Source: Chrysopilus asiliformis (taxonomy: Eukaryota > Arthropoda > Insecta > Diptera > Rhagionidae). From it: a stretch of DNA of 64,000 nt. Position numbers and translations under genes: made by a program. The stretch is from NCBI GenBank assembly GCA_964034945.1, contig OZ035961.1, positions 8,850,501 to 8,914,500 on the forward strand, read 5' to 3'. The notes below the pieces were generated by a model. It was not told the origin of the DNA. It saw nothing but the letters and a program-made list of their open reading frames with translations, and ran no database searches. This document shows positions 1 through 10,500 of the stretch, one piece after another (the stretch's first letter is position 1; each line of letters starts with the position of its first letter).

Positions 1-744
1 TTCCATTCACTTTAGTTGCTGGTTCACGTGAGAGCTTCAAAAATCCCAAAGTTGTTAATCTTATAGCGGTTTATGTTTATGCACTTCTTGGCCAAAGATC
101 AATTTCGATTCATGTATTGAAATGAAATCTAAGATCCAAACCGGGTAATGTTGTGAATGACCATTTCGATATTTCATATCGGAGTATTAACGGCTCCCCC
201 AACCTATAAATCCCAAAAATAGCGAAACTTATGGTCAAGTTGGAGGCGTTGTCACGCAGCGTGATCACTTGTCGCTATTCGTCCATTTGCGGCTTGGTTT
301 GGTTGTTGAAAATGCGTTGGCCGCGATCGCGGTGTTGGAGGTTTCCTCGAAGGCACATGACGGTCGTATTTAATAATTAGCGTTCACCTCAGGTGATCTA
401 TAATTTCGCCATTAATGCTACAGTTAGCAATTGCACTTGTCCACAATTCCAACAGCTTTATAATTTCCTCCACAATGCAATTTACGTGATGGCAATGTAA
501 AAACACAGCATAATCCCCCTAACGGTGAGATGATACCTTTCTTACATAATCAAACTTTATATGATGAATAAAATTGGGTATAATATTTAAGTTTTTTTTA
601 TAAAAAAATATTGAAAAATTCGAGAACTTCAATATAGTCCTTACACGATCAATATATTGAAGACAATGAAAATATTTTTCAATATATTGAACGTGTACGG
701 TGCCTATTAGTAAATCTTCATTTCTAACTGCGAATTCGCAATTA
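1..744. other. AT-rich stretch without a gene
   Basis: No coding frame or RNA gene is visible. The only structure is a hairpin: a 17-base arm at 644-660 ending in AATATATTGA pairs with 679-695 with one mismatch and an 18-base loop. A third partial copy of the ATTGAA/TTCAAT core lies just upstream near 628. Confidence 0.5.
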
Positions 745-866
745 CGTCGACGCTATCGGTAGGTAGAGTGGCTGAATTTTAGGCTTTCCACTTTCAGGAA
801 CCGAGTTTGATTCTCACTCGTGCAATTCGATTTCTTTCTTTTCATTTACTTTACTTGGATTATTTT

Positions 867-1427
867 TATACCCGTATGGTGAAACAAAAGGGTATATTAA
901 CTTTGCCTTACCGTTTGTAACGCCAAGATCCCGTCATCACACAAAAAAATGAATTACACCAGTGTGTTTAGAATGATAAAAATAATTAATTTCTGCATGT
1001 CTGTCCGTCTGTCCGTCTGTCTGTCTGTCTGTGGCGCGGATTGCGGGCGCCCGGATTGAGCTAGAGACTTGAAATGTTGCACAGATTCGTTTTTCGTAAA
1101 ATGCGAGGCTAAGTTCGTTAATGGGTAAAAATGGACCATTAGGGGGTGGGGGGGGGGTACCCCCCATACGAACGAAAATGTTTTTCGCGAATATCTCAAA
1201 AACTGTGCATCCTATCAAAAAAGTTCAAGCACAAAAGTTATTTAGAATATGATTCTACATAAAACTCTCATACATCAAAATCCGATTGGAATAAATTTAA
1301 AAAAATCTTATTGGAAAGTTTGACTTCAAAGTGGAATTTTGGTACAACTGTTCGAATTTTGATACGAATATCACCATACGGGTTTTCAATAATTGCCAGA
1401 TTGGCAATTATAGCTTTTGTTATGTTT
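867..1427 (+). mobile_element. HINE/mini-me-like non-autonomous element, copy A
   Basis: Seen: subterminal inverted repeats ACCCGTATGGTGA (870-882) and its exact complement (1371-1383); a (GTCY)n tract at 999-1032; and a 3' hairpin with 8-bp arms, AATTGCCA-GAT-TGGCAATT (1391-1409). Copy B at 45735-46274 shares both ends and nearly all the interior, which fixes the boundaries to within a few bases. Known: dipteran mini-me elements carry (GTCY)n proto-microsatellites, and Helentron-associated elements (HINEs) have subterminal inverted repeats plus a 3' palindrome. Inferred: a Helentron-mobilised, non-coding element. Copy A alone carries about 30 extra bases at 1136-1165 with a G5TG10 run and a GGGGGGTACCCCCC palindrome. 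Frames open across it on the minus strand are not taken as genes. Confidence 0.75.
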
Positions 1428-3176
1428 ATTTTTGCTATTATGTATATTTTTTAAAATTATAGGTAAAATGTTATCAAATATGATTTAAAATGTATTTTTC
1501 ATCCAAGAAATTGCTGAAATATGTCGTGAAGTTGAATCCACTAAAATCATAAAATCTTTTTATAAAAATATGAAATCAAAAAGTTTATACCTTTATCCAC
1601 AATACGTTAATAACCGGCAATTTTATTGACCGTTTAAAGAAACTTTATTTATCAGAAGTTCTCTTTAGTATTTCCTCTCATGCGAATTAACTTCGATTTT
1701 TTAGAAGGTCTTAAAATTTTTTCCTTCGTATTTTTTCCGTCCAATAAAACTTTCCCACTTTTAAATTCAGACTAAAGTTGGCAGCTAGAGGCCATGAAAT
1801 GTCCAATTCTTTACTGGTTCCCATATAAGTTTTATGAACTCATTGTATAAATCAGGGAGAACTTGTTCCCGATTGCAAGAAATTGTGCATAAAAAACTCA
1901 ATTTCCTTCTTAAAATCCCACTCCTGATGTATGCAGGTTTTGTTTGATTAAATTTATTTCACGCGTAGAATGAAATCATTCCTGTTTCCCTGTTTATTTG
2001 TGCCTGCCTCCATGTCCCTGAACGAGTTTCTCTGATTCCAGCTACAGACCAGACATTGGGAAAATAAAGTCCCAACTGGATACAATACAGAAAAAAAACA
2101 GAAGAAAATAAAATAAATCTTTTACTGAAGTTCTTAATCTTTTTTTTTTTTTGCAACATTTCGAATGTGTTGAATGATTTCCATTTATGTTTGTGTACTT
2201 TTTTTTTCCTTTGTGCGAGTATTATACACTTTTCATCGGACTGTGGCTGCAACGATAACAGAAAAGTTCACAAGATTAAGGAAATATAAATTATATGCGG
2301 TTCACTGATTGTACCTGGGCTAAGGTAGGTTACATATTCAAACATTGCTATGGCATCTTGTTATATGTGGCTATTGCTGCTGGTACCCAGTGCACTTTCA
2401 ATGTCAGAATGACCGATTTGTTTCCATTTCTTCCCATCGATATGCACTGGACTTCAAGTTTACATATTCTGGTAACATAATTCATTCGCTGAGCTGTATT
2501 GAGCTGAGCTAGAAGATTTAATGTGTTAGCATGGAAAATCCTATAAATTGATATAAATGTGAAGAGGAGGTACGAATTTATGTCTTTTTGATAAGTTTTC
2601 ACATTTTAAATTATGAGGGCTTATGTAAGGTTTTGATAAGCGGTTTTTGATGAAAAACTAAGAACCAGTTTTATTCTAATTCCTTTACAAGAGTTTTAAC
2701 AACTTTGGATTACAACATTTTGTTTTTTTTTTTTTAATATTAGTTTGTTTCGATGAATAATAATTTCTTACTGTAATATATAAAGAAATGATTTAAAAAA
2801 AGCACTTTTAGCGTAGATTGTTCAATAAAAATAAAATCAAAAAAATACCAGATTGAAGGTTTTCTAAAAAAAAATATGTCTCGCGAACGGTTTGTCGAAA
2901 ATACATGGTTTTCGCATCAAAATACATTTAAATTGTATGAGCCTTTCAAAAAAAAATAAAGCAAAAACCATTTTCCCACAAAATTTTCCAATGCACAGGA
3001 AAATTTCGGAAAATTATACGAAATAAGCTTTTCCTACCCAACGACTTTCATAAATTTTTTTTGTATATCAAATACTTTCATAAATTTTTTGGTATCAAAT
3101 TTGATTACATTTTTTCTGATTTTGTGATGACACAAAAGTAATTTTTTTCTTTGAAGTTTATTGTACTTTTATTGTA
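1428..3176. other. AT-rich stretch without a gene
   Basis: Contains long A/T runs and short chance frames on both strands, none resembling a known protein. A few words near 2880-2920 (TCGCGAACGG, TTTGTCGAAAA) resemble modules of the (CTGT)-containing repeat at 48890-49680, so an old degraded copy is possible. Confidence 0.4.
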
Positions 3177-3303
3177 AAGGGTGTTTTTTTTAGACGTGTG
3201 GTTTTCAATCTGGCACTACTTTTTTCGGAGTTGGTCTTTTTGACAGTTGTCACTTGATTTATGCTCAGTTTGGTTTGCCATTTCGTCAAACGACCATCAA
3301 GCG

Positions 3304-3956
3304 CGTCGCAGGTTCGGTGAATGGGCCCAAAACGAGATGGCCACCGATCCCGATTTTCACAAGAAAATTTGTTCAGCGATGAAGCTCACTTTTGGTTGAA
3401 TGGGTACGTCAATAAGCAAAGTTGTCGCATTTGGAGGGATGGTAATCCACAAGCCATTCTTCAGACGCCGTTACATCCTCAAAAAGTCACTGTTTGGTGT
3501 GCTCTATGGGCAGAGGGAATCATTGGTCCATATTTCTTCAAAAATGAAGCCGGCCATAATGTTACAGTCAATGGGGAAGGCTATAGAGCCATGATTAATG
3601 ACTTTTTCGTGCCTGAATTGGAGGATGTTGATGTGGACGACCTTTGGTTCCAACAAGACGGCGCTACATGCCATACAGCCAACGAAACAATCAATTTATT
3701 GAAGAAAACTTTTGGTGAGCGCATTATCTCGCGTCGTGGGCCTGTGGCGTGGCCTCCAAGATCGTGCGATTTAACACCGCTGGACTATTTTTTGTGGGGT
3801 AATATGGAGTCGCTTGTCTACGCAGATAAGCCCGAGACGATTGCTGACATACGGCCCCAATTGCTGCAAAAAGTGGTCGAAAATTGAGCCTCTCGGCTGG
3901 AATTTATTCGAGCCAGCCGCGGCGGCCAGTTGCCCGAAATCATTTTTAAAACATAA
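3304..3956 (+). pseudogene. Tc1/mariner-superfamily transposase, C-terminal catalytic domain (broken)
   Basis: The protein of an intact copy cuts and pastes transposon DNA in the nucleus using a DDD/E metal-binding triad. Seen here: FSDEAHFW (first Asp at 3378-3380), WFQQDGATCH (second Asp at 3657-3659) and RSCDLTPLDYFLWG (third acidic residue, an Asp, at 3768-3770). By direct count 92 residues separate the first pair and 36 the second. Breaks: the N-terminal DNA-binding domain is missing. The segment 3304-3369 reads in a different frame, with one base missing just before the FSDEA motif. A TGA at 3885-3887 sits where a Trp codon (TGG) would be one change away. After that stop the frame stays open for 22 codons to a TAA at 3954-3956. 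About 217 codons remain, against roughly 340-350 in mariner transposases. The longest uninterrupted frame is 3321-3887, but its first 17 codons are out of frame. It cannot encode a working enzyme. Confidence 0.9.
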
Positions 3957-3973
3957 TGGCAAACCCTTATCTT

Positions 3974-4037
3974 TATAATAAAGCTAAACTCTTGGCCATA
4001 ACATTAAATATAATAAAGCTAAACTCTTGGCCATAAC
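3974..4037 (+). repeat. 35-bp tandem duplication
   Basis: A 29-base word beginning TATAATAAAGCTAAACTC occurs at 3974-4002 and again at 4009-4037, a 35-base period. It lies in the 3' flank of the mariner remnant, immediately where a 3' terminal repeat would be expected but is not seen. This suggests a local rearrangement at the element's right end. Confidence 0.9.
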
Positions 4038-7000
4038 CTGCAATAGGTCCGATGCGCTGTGTTATCACCGTGTAGATTATGTTGTTTCGGGCTCAAGGGA
4101 GTGACGAAGTCGACGAGTGACGACTTCACGTCTAATAAAAGCAAAACAAAAAACAAACGTTAATTAATTTAAAAGCATTATCGAAAACCATTTCGCATTT
4201 TCAATAAAATGGACAACAGAACATATTCCTTCTTACCAGTTTCACTTTTTTTCTATTTTTAATCACAATGGAAACAGATCAATTTCAGAAGCTCTAAAAA
4301 CATAATAAAAAAGCGATAGGAATCATATTTCAACCATTCAAAATATTTTATCCACATTTTTTCATTCGCAGCTAATCTAATTGGCAACCGAAAAATCCCT
4401 TTTTAATTATTTGATTTGATCTCTGATCTTTTTTTCATGCAAACAAAGAACAGAATTCGAAGAAGGTTAGTTTTGACCGCTAAGAAAAACGTAATAAAAA
4501 TCAAACCTGAATACTACGGTACACTTTAGGTTTTGTCGGTAGTATCTGATTACAGGCTTTGTGTTGTCTCAATGAAACGATCCTGAATTTTTAATTGGAC
4601 TTAAGAAACGTTTCAAGACAACAAAACAAACGATTTAAATTCGTACATTTTCAGCAGTTAGATATCTGCATAGCATTGCTGCGGTTATTTTTTTTCTGTC
4701 TGTACAAAACGATATAATTAAAGCTTGTCAAACAAAACTAGATGTGAAAAAGGGAAATTTCATGGTCAGAGCTGTTTGAAAATATTTGAAATCGTAGCTC
4801 TTACCTTTCGAAATGCCACAAAAAAAAACGTTCAAAGGAGGTAATTATATCATTTTATCGCCGCGATGAATCGTCGAAATGTGATTTCTGGAGCGCGTAC
4901 ATATAGTGTAAAAAACTCCAATTTCCTACCCTGAAGGTCACATCATGCGGTGTCGGTTTTAAATTCGAACATTTCGTGACAAAGTAACGGTTGATAATTT
5001 TCTTGTTAAAACCCACATTATTACCGACTTCAACTAGGCCTTAAATTAATCAATCTCAACATTAACAACATAGCAAAATCTCTTGCTATATGCATCGGTA
5101 GCAAACAAGCAGAGCGCCGGCAGGCTGCAAATTACTCGGCAAAAATCGCTGCACGTAAACTTACAAATGCCAAGTATGAATCTATGGTGGTTCAAAATTG
5201 TTATAGTGAGTGACTTCAGGAGTCCAAAGTAAACCAAGCGCAATGCTAAAAGAGGCGATTGTCCGAAATAAAAGTCCACAAAAAAAAAATAATAATAAAA
5301 ATAAAGTAGGTTACTTTGGTCGCGCGAATTTCTCAAAATTTTTTTAGATTTGATTCCTCTCGGCAAATCAGGTAAAAAGTAATCATGACTAATCCATTAC
5401 AGTACTGACTAGAAATGATTACAAAACACTCAACAACAACCACCATCCGTAAATTTACCACGGCCAGGTGGGCGGGTAAGACGAAAACGGTAGCCACATA
5501 CAGCATCTTAGAGATACCTGAGTATCTAACTAAGAAGAAGAAAAAAAAATCATACCCTGCACCACACGAGTTTAATGATCTCTGATGACGCGCGCGGTTT
5601 GGCTAAAACTTTAGAACTGATGTGCGGAACAATTTTTTTTATTCAAATACGAGACGAGATCATTTATCACCTGTGAGAGACCCCTATCAAAAATCGAATT
5701 ACACACAAAAACACTTAACCCTATGGGCCCCCATTTGGGAAAAATCTCCACGCGAACAGAATTTGCATCATTCGCAGCTACCTTAAGCGCGACACTATGA
5801 AACGTTTTTAGTCCAAGATTTATCATTTGATGATTTTTTTTTTCGAACAATTTTGGTTGACACGATCTTCACTATCGACAAACAGGCAGGTAGAGTTCAA
5901 AGTTTCCACCGATCTGCCATCTTCGCCGTATGGAAAAAAATTAATTTCGTATTTTGTATAAATATTAATGAAAATTTAGCATTTCACGGTTGATTTTCGA
6001 AAAGTTTATAACCGCAAACAATGAATGAACCTGAACTTTGCTAGGAATTAATTTTCTGATGCTATCATCGAATTATGGTCTGTCTTTGAGTTATTTGTGA
6101 GTTTTTTCCTTTCGAAAAATTATAAAACATCGATAATTAATTTTTATTAGTATTTTTCGATAACAGATAATATTTTAGGCAAATTTAATTTCAGTTGATT
6201 GCTTAAAAATTCATCATTGTGCAATTCGTATTTTACAAATATACTCAAATCGATGATTATTTAAATTACATATTGTTGTTTTTTTTTTTGACCTAATACC
6301 TACTAAAGATTAGGTTTTATTATTTTTTTGCCACTGTGTTTTCATTTACACGACGTAAAAATTTTAAAGCTATTTTTATTTTATTTTTGCAACTAATGAA
6401 GATTTTTAAATATTTTTCAAGGTTTTCTAAATTTTTGTTTACTTTTTTCTTACTTTTTGACGACCCTTTCGTAATCTTCGTCATGTTTTAACTTTTTTTA
6501 CATATTACATATCCCTTTTATATAGCTTTTTACATATATTACGTTTGTTACACATAAGAAAATTATTAAAATTACTTCAAAATCCGAAATAATACAGGAG
6601 TCTTGAACACCAAAAACATTTTTTTTTTGAGAAAATATCAGAAAAAATTTTCATTTGTTTTTTTCAAGAGGTAGTTCCATTTATCCCATATCTGGAAGAG
6701 TTTTAAGGTTCGTTCTTAAATAGTATTTTGATGTAATTTTGGCAATGTTTTTGGAACAATAAAAATTTGTTTTTCGAGTTTTTTTTTCGACAGTTAAATA
6801 TAGATCTTGAAGGGAAGTAAACACAGTTAAAAAGACTGGAACTGTTATTAGTTTCAAAACTTGAAAAAGGGTTTATATATTTAGACCTTCAAAAAAGGTC
6901 TAAGTAACACTCAAAAGACGATGTAGACCACTGCCGTTGAATTTAAAAGATAATATAATTTTAAAATTTTAAAACAATGTCGTTAAGTCGCGTCTTGATG

Positions 7001-7369
7001 GGTTTGATTTAGTTACTCCGAATTCTAATATCATCGCTTACTTTTTTAAAATTTGCAGTATCACCTCCTAAATTATAAACTCCTAAGTTATAAAAAATTA
7101 TTGTTAAAAACACTTTTGCTGATCGTAACACAATAGAACCAACTGCTTTCAAATTTATGACTCACGCATATGTTCCAGCCTCTTGAATTTCCCACAAGCC
7201 ATCTTGAACTCTATGTCAATGACACAATTATTAAAAAGAATTAACGAACATTGATTTTTTAAAATGGGCAAAAAAAACTCTGATTCAATTCATTCAAAGT
7301 AATTGCCTTTAATTTTCCTATGCCTGTCATTAAAAATGTTCCTTTTTTCATTCTAATTTCAGATTTTTT
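4038..7369. other. AT-rich stretch without a gene
   Basis: No supported gene. Open frames at 5046-5366 and 5611-5850 (minus) are low-complexity, phenylalanine-rich or unlike known proteins. Homopolymer A/T runs are frequent. No terminal inverted repeats were recognised. Confidence 0.4.
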
Positions 7370-7739
7370 AACCTCGACTCATCTAATCGCTATAAGTGTT
7401 CTCGCCGATTGCCGCAAAGTGTTTGGGAGGCATCAAGACGCGTAATTAGAAACACATTTTTTTCGCGTTTTCAATGGAATTAAATGAATCGAAGATCAAT
7501 GATCGTGCCTTTCCTCCCACAGTGTTCGAATTAAGAATTTTCAAAGGTGCGGCGCGGTGAACATCGCTAAGAAAGACTTTAATTCATGCGGCTTCTAAAG
7601 CAGCCACTTTAATGCCAGTTTTATTGTGAAGTTTTACTTTAGTTTAGTTAAATTGCAGTAGTTGTATGCCAGTGTTTGAAATAATTTTCAACAAGTGGAT
7701 TAACGATTAATTTAGATCGCCTGATCGATTGAACCTACA

Positions 7740-7830
7740 CCGCAGAAACTCAACTATTACGCTATCTACGCTGCCAACTTACTGAAACGGGAGAAAGGAA
7801 AACGCCAAAAAGGAATAAAAACGGAAAATG
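7740..7830 (+). other. Possible 5' exon end (ATG directly followed by a splice-donor-like site)
   Basis: Seen: a purine-rich stretch ends in GGAAAATG followed at once by GTAAGT (7828-7836), matching the insect splice-donor consensus. The ATG has a favourable AAA context. First exons ending exactly after the start codon are known in insect genes. No downstream acceptor or second exon could be identified and no core promoter was located, so this is only a hint of a plus-strand gene beginning here. Chance occurrence is quite possible. Confidence 0.25.
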
Positions 7831-8169
7831 GTAAGTGTTAAATTATATACCGACGATCTTGTGATCTCTTTATTTATTGGAAATTTTCTCATTATTGCTA
7901 AGGTCTTTTTAGTTTAGGAATTTTCTGCTCAATTTTTCTATAGTGCAGTTCATGTTGAAAGGAATTGTGATTAAAACAAAATTAAAAACTTTAAAAAACT
8001 CTCAAAAATTGAAAAATCCTGAAATAAAATAATATAATCATTGGTCATCATTGGTGTGCGCCGGGAAAGCTTATCAAAAGATACGAAAAGACGTGGCTTT
8101 AAGTTAGGGAAGGAGGGCGAATGGTTTTCCACAGAAATATGTATTTCATTATTTCCAACCCAAGAGCGA

Positions 8170-8340
8170 AAACGGAAACGAAATCGGTTCAGTGGATCAA
8201 AATATACAAGGAGAGGGGTTAAAAGTGAGGGGAATAATAATTTTTTTACAGTAAAACCTTTTCCCCCATAAAACCCAGCTGAATGCCAGAAACCGGACTG
8301 AAATCGGTTGAGTGGAACAAAAGTTATAAGAGAAAGACTA
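8170..8340 (+). repeat. Diverged ~117-bp direct repeat with an ATCGGTT.AGTGG motif
   Basis: AATCGGTTCAGTGGATCAAAA (from about 8184) recurs as AATCGGTTGAGTGGAACAAAA about 117 bases later, each followed by an AAG/AGAG-rich segment. A similar word, AATCGGTTTAGTGGTTC, appears near 16415 inside another repeat fragment. These look like modules of a dispersed, non-coding insect repeat. Short frames open here on both strands are judged accidental. Confidence 0.55.
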
Positions 8341-9874
8341 ACAAACACAACCTCTTACCCCAAATGAATATGCCTTCTCCATTCCGTTGGGGGAATAAGA
8401 GGTTTTTTTTATGTAAAACGAACAAAAAAACCTGATTGGTACCCCTTCTCCTCACCGAAAAAAAATGATGCAACAAGGGTTTTTTTATCTGAAGAAATCC
8501 AGATTCAAAACTACTCGAGTTAACTCGAGCGAACAAAACAATGATCAGTTGGCCATTCGTATTAATTTAAACTATCTAATTAGATTATAATATTAAGCAA
8601 ATTAGTTGCGGTGATTAAATTTTATACAAATTTGCGGGATTATTCCAAAAACAATACGCAAATCTGGAAAATATTAATATTTCATTCCTGAATTTCTCTG
8701 TTCAATAATTGAATCTGCCACGTTTTTCTGTAAAATTGACTCGATTTAAAAGATAAAAGCTTCTACTTCGAGTAGGTCTAGTGTCCAGTTTTTCGCAATA
8801 CTAAAAAGATGTGTTGATTACGTACATTTTTTTAAAAAATTGCACAGCAGATGGAAACAGCAGCTTATCAGTATTGTTAAAGTAGACATCTAAATTTGTA
8901 TCTAAATCTTAATCTGGAGTCAGTACGAAAGTATGTTCAATAATGCTAGGAGAAAACCTGGTAAAATTGTGATAGGTTATGTTATCGATATCTTAAGACT
9001 TGTTACGGATAATTTGATATAATTTAAGTTATGGTATAAATCTTTCAAATAACCGGTACTTAGATATTACTCGTACGGGATATAAACATAATTTTCAATA
9101 TGTTCTGTTCGGGTTAATTTTTTTGGTCTTTTCATAATCTATGCAGCCATCAATTCATATCTGTTTGGATATTTGAATGTTTGTATGTAATGTAGATATT
9201 TATAGATGTTTACGTAGATTGGAGTTTGTTTTGCAGTTTCACCTGCATTTTAAATATGATAAATTTACAAGGGTAGCATGCAATTTGATATTGAGGTAGC
9301 GGCTAGCAACATGTTGTTGAGCTGATTAACAATTAGGTTGATGCAGCTGATTACAAGATGGAAATCAGATTAAAAAATTTATTGAATTTTTGTTTTATTT
9401 ATTGTTCAGGTAAAAATAATATTACCAACTAGTCGTAGCTGAACCGAATAGGAAAGTATTTATGATGAAACCTTCACGTTGATATCAAATTGTGATTCGG
9501 AGTCAAGGAAAATATATACCTATACGTTAATAGTATATGCAACAAATGTTAATAGAACGAAATTTAATATCAACTTTTAATAATATGTATTATCATCTTG
9601 TCAGAAGTATCCATAATAGGCAGTTGTATAGCTGACGAATGGGAACAAAATTTGCAGCAAAGTCTCTATTATCTAAAACATTTCAATAACAAAAACTTAA
9701 AATTTAGTTCTGACACTCTCAATTAATTCAAAAATGAGTAAAAAAATCATTGTTTTTGTTTGTGATGCATTTAAACGAAATATCGGATTTTTTTTTCAAT
9801 TCTTGTTGATATTTTTGAACTTTACAGAGCAAATTAGATATTCAGGACACAAAACCAAGTTACGTTTTGGAACC
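8341..9874. other. AT-rich stretch without a gene
   Basis: No gene or clear repeat boundary is visible. A frame at 9734-9976 runs into the foldback element beginning at 9875 and is therefore not a gene. Confidence 0.4.
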
Positions 9875-10128
9875 CTAAGGAACTTGGCACACCGAACGCG
9901 AATTCGCACCGCATTGCGAGAAAGTTCAAGTTTAACAACGCGATCTTATATCGTATGTCATCAACATGATCTCTAATTTTATATTACGTAACAATGCGGT
10001 CTCCGCAAAATTGCGGTCTGTGCAAAATTAGAGCTCATGTAGATGGCATACGATATAAGATCGCTTAGTAAGTTTGAACTTTATCGTTATGCGGTGCGAA
10101 TTCGCATTGGGTGTGCCAAGTGCCTTAG
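9875..10128. mobile_element. Foldback MITE with ~105-bp arms
   Basis: The arms at about 9875-9980 and 10022-10128 are complementary with scattered mismatches. Landmarks present in both arms are CTTGGCACACC, GCGAATTCGCACCGCAT, AAAGTTCAA and GCGATCTTATATCGTATG. A TA dinucleotide sits at the same relative place at each end (9876-9877 and 10126-10127), so a TA target duplication is plausible. There is no coding capacity. A solo arm tip (AGGGACTTGGCATGCCGAATGCGA) occurs at 16210-16233, so this is a small family. Inferred: a non-autonomous DNA transposon, perhaps Tc1/mariner-like. Confidence 0.8.
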
Positions 10129-10424
10129 AGACATAAAAGCTAATTTTCCGATATTCAAGATAACTTGCAACGCGAACTTTGAATTAATTTGCGACATTTG
10201 TTATCTGAGATCATGAAAACAGCCTCGATTATTTTTTTCCGAACGGTGCCCACCCCTTCCACCACTTGGGCCATAACCAAATATTTTGAGCGAGTTGTGA
10301 TGTGCACTAGGCTTTTTTTATATTGAAACAAATTCTTTTTAATGAAGCGAAGGTTATTAGAGGAAGAAAGCTCGACTTCAATGATTTTTCAAGAAAATTA
10401 GAGTTGTATTGCACTTTACGCGAT

Positions 10425-10500
10425 GACAATGCGCCTGCGGCGCATTGCATCCGTTTTCAAAAAATTCACCTGCAGCGCATTTTCTGAACAGGTCTTACAA
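10425..10500 (-). repeat. Fragment of the hAT-like TAGGGTGACCA family (reverse orientation)
   Basis: Read on the minus strand, it holds two 'TGCGC.GCAGGTGAA'-type words typical of the internal 60-bp module seen at 14829-14948. Neither terminal repeat is present, so it is a scrap rather than an element. Confidence 0.45.

Larger units (their letters stand above)
3177..4037 (+). mobile_element. Internally deleted Tc1/mariner-type element
   Basis: The 5' end AGGGTGTTTTTTTTAGACGT follows a TA dinucleotide (3175-3176), as expected for a Tc1/mariner insertion. Only about 125 bases separate this end from sequence encoding the catalytic core, so the leader and the helix-turn-helix DNA-binding half have been deleted; the junction appears to lie near 3280-3300. 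The transposase remnant is annotated separately. After its natural stop comes a 3' flank ending in a 35-bp tandem duplication (3974-4037). No complementary 3' terminal repeat was found, so the right boundary is uncertain. Inferred: a dead, non-autonomous remnant. Confidence 0.75.
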
